Below, one piece after another: positions 61,077 through 64,000 of a DNA stretch of 64,000 bases. The notes under the pieces are model-generated. The model was not told the DNA's origin. It ran no database searches and saw only the letters and a program-made list of their open reading frames with translations. How positions within the stretch are numbered: position 1 is the stretch's first letter; each line of letters starts with the position of its first letter. A program made the translations under genes and the position numbers. The stretch is taken from positions 1 to 64,000 of the forward strand of contig CAJXZG010000010.1 in assembly GCA_913063265.1 (NCBI GenBank). The letters are read 5' to 3'. This stretch comes from an uncultured Prolixibacteraceae bacterium. Lineage in GTDB: Bacteria; Bacteroidota; Bacteroidia; Bacteroidales; Prolixibacteraceae.

Positions 61077-63383
61077 ATGAGAAATCAAACAAAAAAAATA
61101 GCGTTAGGAATCCTAATGTTTTTTGTCTTAATAATGCACTTTCAATCAAATGCGACAAAACTTATTGAAGTTCTTCCAGTAGATAATCAGTGCCTCGTTC
61201 TTCATTTCCAGGATGGAGCCGTAGAATACAACTGGGACGATACAATTAGTGGTTCTTGCAATGGGTGGGATTATTATCATACTGAAAAATGGAGTTTGTG
61301 TCCCGACAAAGATCAATATATTCCTTTTGGAAATGCCTTAAATACAAATCCGGAAATCCTTTCATCAGCTTTTTCAATCGTTTCTGTGGACGACAAAAAT
61401 TATGGATTATTAGGAAAAACACCGGTTAAAGTTTATCGAAAGTCTAAAGTGTGGGAAGCGGCAATTGATGAAAGGATACCGGCAATGCATCACTGGATTT
61501 ACCTGGAGTTACCTCACCCTTTGGAAAAAGGAGTAAAATATGACATAAAAATTGATGGAAAAACGGAATCGGATAAAACCGAATTTGAATTGGTTTATGA
61601 TGAATACAAATTAGAATCACCTTCAATTAAAATTTCAAATATAGGTTACGAAACTGATGCAGTTTTTAAATCAGCAGATGTGTATTTATGGATGGGTGAC
61701 GGAGGTGGCCGTGATTTTTCAAGATTTACAGGAAAGAACTTTTATTTGGTCGATTCAAAAACCAACAAAAAAGCATTTACAGGTAAACTGGAATTCAGAA
61801 CAAAAAGTAAACCGGAGCCAGAATATGATAAAAACTTTACCGAAGCCGATGTTTGGGATTGTGATTTTTCAGAATTTAAAAAGCCGGGAAAATACAAATT
61901 GGTAATTGATGGAATTGGATGCAGTCGGCCTTTTGAAATTGGAGATAATCTTTTTGATGAAGCTTTTAAAGTAGCAATGCAGGGAATGTTTTATCTGCGA
62001 ATGGGTTGTGAAGAAAAACCGGTTGGTGATAATCCCCGGGCCCGCAGACCATTATTTAAACAGGGTGTGGAACCTGATGGTTTTGAAGTTTTTATTTCAA
62101 AAAAGGATATGGTAACAGGAACCAATCCCGACAACCGAAATTATTACAGTGAAGAAATCACTGGCGACGTAGCCAAAGAAACATGGGGAGGTTGGTGTGA
62201 TGCTTATGACAACGATCAGCGTCCACCAAATTTTATCACAGTTTTTGATATTCTTCTTACCTACTATTTAAATCCTGATATCTATAAAGATAATCAGCTG
62301 TATGTAACCGAAATTAACAATGCTATTCCTGATATTTTGGATGAAGCACTTTATGAAATCGACTGGTGGTTGCGAATGCGAGATGCTAATGGAAGGTATT
62401 TAACCGGACTTACAAATATTACCGATCATAAAGTGAATTATGCCGGTGCTCCATGTGCATGGCAGGGCTATTGCGTGGCTGCCGGATGTGCGATGGTTGC
62501 CGACTGTTTCAGGCTGAATGGAAATCAAAAACTTCAAAAGAAATACCAGACTGAAGCTTTAACTGCTTACAAATGGGCTGAAAAGCAAACCGATCAGATG
62601 AGGGATGTAGCATCCAGTAATTTAAGAGGTAAGGATTTAAAAATGACAGCAGCAGCAGCCTTGTTTAATTTAACCGGGGAAAGTGTTTATGAGGAAGTTG
62701 TAAAAGCGGAAAGTGAAGTAACAAATGCGACATCCAAGGTTCGGAATATAGGAAAATGGGAACAACAGTTTGCTGCAGTTCCTTACATTTTATCACCGCA
62801 AAAAATCTCTTTTCCTGAACTTCAATCCAGCATGAGAAAATCAATCATTAATCAGGCTAAAATTGATTATGTGGATAAAATGAAAAACAGTCCGACTAAA
62901 GCAATTCGCTGGTCAGGAGGTTGGGAAGGAATGATGCAAACATCCAACGAGATTTCCCTGGTTGCAATAGCACATAAACTGACTAAAAATAAAGAGGACA
63001 AGAAATATTTTGAAAAAGGCTTGTATGCAGAGGCTGAGTGGACTTTAGGAAGAAATCCGCTTGGTTTGGTTCAAATGACCGGATTAACAGAACGCTGTTT
63101 TACACAGACTTTTGCTCCGGGTCGACGGGATGGATACCCCGGATTAACACCGGGATGGACACCATATATGTGCCGTGACGGCTGGATGAGAGGTGACGAT
63201 AATATTATCGCATGCGATTGGTACACTGCGCGAAGTTATCCTGAAAATAAAGAAGTATGGCCATGGGGAGAAACATTTTGGAATAGTCGTTATTGCGTTC
63301 CAAGTGGAGAGACTACTCCCCATCAAACCATTCGTCAGAAAATTGTTTTGTATGGCTATTTATTGGCTTTAGGGAACAATTAG
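61077..63383 (+). CDS. Divergent GH9-family protein, secreted
   Basis: 768 residues, signal region about 1-26 (RNQTKKIALGILMFFVLIMHF, then SNA). An Ig-like CelD-type domain (about 180-300, ISNIGYETDAVFKSADVYLWMG ... GCSRPFEIG) precedes the barrel. WGGWCDAYDND has Asp375 and Asp378 at the DAGD position (DAYD), and NNAIPDILDEALYEIDWWLRMRD follows. Glu745 in SGETTPHQTIRQ is at the place of the catalytic acid, with the usual (N)E changed to GE. No T9SS domain. The substitutions make cellulase activity doubtful. It has its own operator and promoter and is followed 58 nt on by the GntR gene, so enzyme and regulator are probably co-transcribed. Confidence 0.85.
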   Translation: MRNQTKKIALGILMFFVLIMHFQSNATKLIEVLPVDNQCLVLHFQDGAVEYNWDDTISGSCNGWDYYHTEKWSLCPDKDQYIPFGNALNTNPEILSSAFSIVSVDDKNYGLLGKTPVKVYRKSKVWEAAIDERIPAMHHWIYLELPHPLEKGVKYDIKIDGKTESDKTEFELVYDEYKLESPSIKISNIGYETDAVFKSADVYLWMGDGGGRDFSRFTGKNFYLVDSKTNKKAFTGKLEFRTKSKPEPEYDKNFTEADVWDCDFSEFKKPGKYKLVIDGIGCSRPFEIGDNLFDEAFKVAMQGMFYLRMGCEEKPVGDNPRARRPLFKQGVEPDGFEVFISKKDMVTGTNPDNRNYYSEEITGDVAKETWGGWCDAYDNDQRPPNFITVFDILLTYYLNPDIYKDNQLYVTEINNAIPDILDEALYEIDWWLRMRDANGRYLTGLTNITDHKVNYAGAPCAWQGYCVAAGCAMVADCFRLNGNQKLQKKYQTEALTAYKWAEKQTDQMRDVASSNLRGKDLKMTAAAALFNLTGESVYEEVVKAESEVTNATSKVRNIGKWEQQFAAVPYILSPQKISFPELQSSMRKSIINQAKIDYVDKMKNSPTKAIRWSGGWEGMMQTSNEISLVAIAHKLTKNKEDKKYFEKGLYAEAEWTLGRNPLGLVQMTGLTERCFTQTFAPGRRDGYPGLTPGWTPYMCRDGWMRGDDNIIACDWYTARSYPENKEVWPWGETFWNSRYCVPSGETTPHQTIRQKIVLYGYLLALGNN

Positions 63384-63441
63384 ACCAAATAAAAGAGTAG
63401 GAACTTGAAGAACTTATCCATACAGACTAACAAATTGAATT

Positions 63442-64000
63442 ATGAAGAAATACATCAAAGTTCGGGACAAATTAAAAAAGCAAATTCAACTTGGAGAATT
63501 TAAAGTTGGAGATTTGCTTCCATCGGAACACACGCTTTGCCGTACATTTTCAATCACACGAACAACGGCAAGAAAAGCTTTGGATGAACTTTTAAAGGAA
63601 GGCTTTATTGAAAAGCAACACGGTAAGGGAAGTGTTGTAATCGAACGGAGACAATCCCTCGGTTTGTTGTCGGTAAAAGGTTTCTCTGAGGCAGTTGGTG
63701 AAAATGTAAGAACAACATTTCTTCAAAAGCCAAAGGTTGACAATTGGAGTGATGAAATTTTTTCGAAAATAAATAGTTCAGACTCCAGGGCGCAATGCGT
63801 AAGTTTTGAACGGGTTAGGTTTGTTGGCGATTTCCCGGTCATGATTGGAAAAAACTGGTTTAATGGCAATATAATACCCGGAATCACGGAAACGGAATTT
63901 GTGGAAGGATCATTTTTCAAAACATTAAGCAACAGGTATCTGATAGAAGTGACAGGCTCCTCTTCGGAATTGCGGGCAGAGGCTGCGAGCGAAAGAGTCG
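63442..64000 (+). CDS. GntR-family transcriptional regulator (HutC/UTRA type), 3' end cut by window
   Basis: 186 residues before the window end. An N-terminal winged helix (YIKVRDKLKKQIQLGEFKVGDLLPSEHTLCRTFSITRTTARKALDELLKEGFIEKQHGKGSVV) is the GntR DNA-binding domain: PSEHTL, RTTARKALDELLKEG and the wing QHGKGSVV. A UTRA-type effector domain begins near residue 75 (LGLLSVKGFSEAVGENVRTTFL; SFERVRFVGDFPVMIGKNWF; ITETEFVEGSFFKTLSNRY). The effector is probably a sugar or sugar phosphate. It lies in the same unit as the GH9-like gene, whose promoter bears the TTGTACGTACAA palindrome, so autoregulation is likely. About 60-70 C-terminal residues are missing. Confidence 0.92.
   Translation, partial: MKKYIKVRDKLKKQIQLGEFKVGDLLPSEHTLCRTFSITRTTARKALDELLKEGFIEKQHGKGSVVIERRQSLGLLSVKGFSEAVGENVRTTFLQKPKVDNWSDEIFSKINSSDSRAQCVSFERVRFVGDFPVMIGKNWFNGNIIPGITETEFVEGSFFKTLSNRYLIEVTGSSSELRAEAASERV

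Noticed and set aside
45561-63383. Classical polysaccharide utilisation locus with SusC/SusD
   Set aside because: No TonB-dependent receptor or SusD-like lipoprotein is encoded in the window; only the hydrolase and regulator part is present.

Overview
The window comes from a Bacteroidota genome, most likely a marine or sediment member of Marinilabiliales (Prolixibacteraceae-like). The evidence is the acpP-fabF-rnc / divergent purN block, the RprX/RprY pair, type IX secretion (T9SS) C-terminal signals, Bacteroidota-type promoters (TTTG / TAnnTTTG), few Shine-Dalgarno sites, AT-rich DNA, and many secreted glycoside hydrolases and sulfatases. No tRNA, rRNA, CRISPR array, transposase or SusC/SusD pair is visible.

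Layout. 1-1175: 3'-truncated hydantoinase/oxoprolinase (minus). 1.4-4.2 kb: small, very AT-rich orphan lipoprotein and membrane genes with an eroded coding remnant. 4.3-5.5 kb: an Nramp-like transporter with altered metal-site motifs. 5.6-12.4 kb (plus): nuclease-like orphan, GH10 xylanase, MntA/HepT toxin-antitoxin pair, secreted sulfatase, then an SDR and UxuA for hexuronate catabolism. 12.5-31.3 kb (nearly all minus): GH2, GxxExxY protein, hexokinase, GH29 fucosidase, URO-D-family protein, GH120 beta-xylosidase, sugar porter, two PH-domain proteins, clan GH-A hydrolase, sulfatase, GH43 and a GPH-type symporter. Together these read as secreted depolymerisation and trimming of (glucurono)xylan and other sulfated or fucosylated glycans, oligosaccharide import, cytoplasmic hydrolysis, then sugar kinase and uronate pathways.

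31.5-45 kb is mostly housekeeping and signalling: Tat-exported Gfo/Idh/MocA oxidoreductase plus DUF1080 protein, CDF metal exporter, LytS/LytTR two-component system beside a small MotA/TolQ/ExbB-like protein, a LAB-N membrane protein, rnc, fabF, acpP, purN, RprX/RprY and lepA.

45.4-64 kb is the most distinctive part. It is a plus-strand carbohydrate cluster: a 1319-residue repeat-rich T9SS protein, three divergent GH9-family proteins, an S1 sulfatase with HEAT-like C-terminus broken by a one-base frameshift, a GH27 alpha-galactosidase, a GH2 enzyme and a GntR/UTRA regulator cut by the window end. Copies of one palindrome, ACTTGTACGTACAAGT, lie before the first gene (two imperfect copies) and before the last GH9/regulator unit (one perfect copy, extended to 20 bp, next to a TAnnTTTG box). 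I infer that the GntR protein controls both promoters, so the cluster would be one regulon. Its polysaccharide substrate cannot be named from sequence alone.

Several intergenic spaces carry short palindromic or inverted-repeat elements of recognisable families, including inverted copies flanking the GxxExxY gene.
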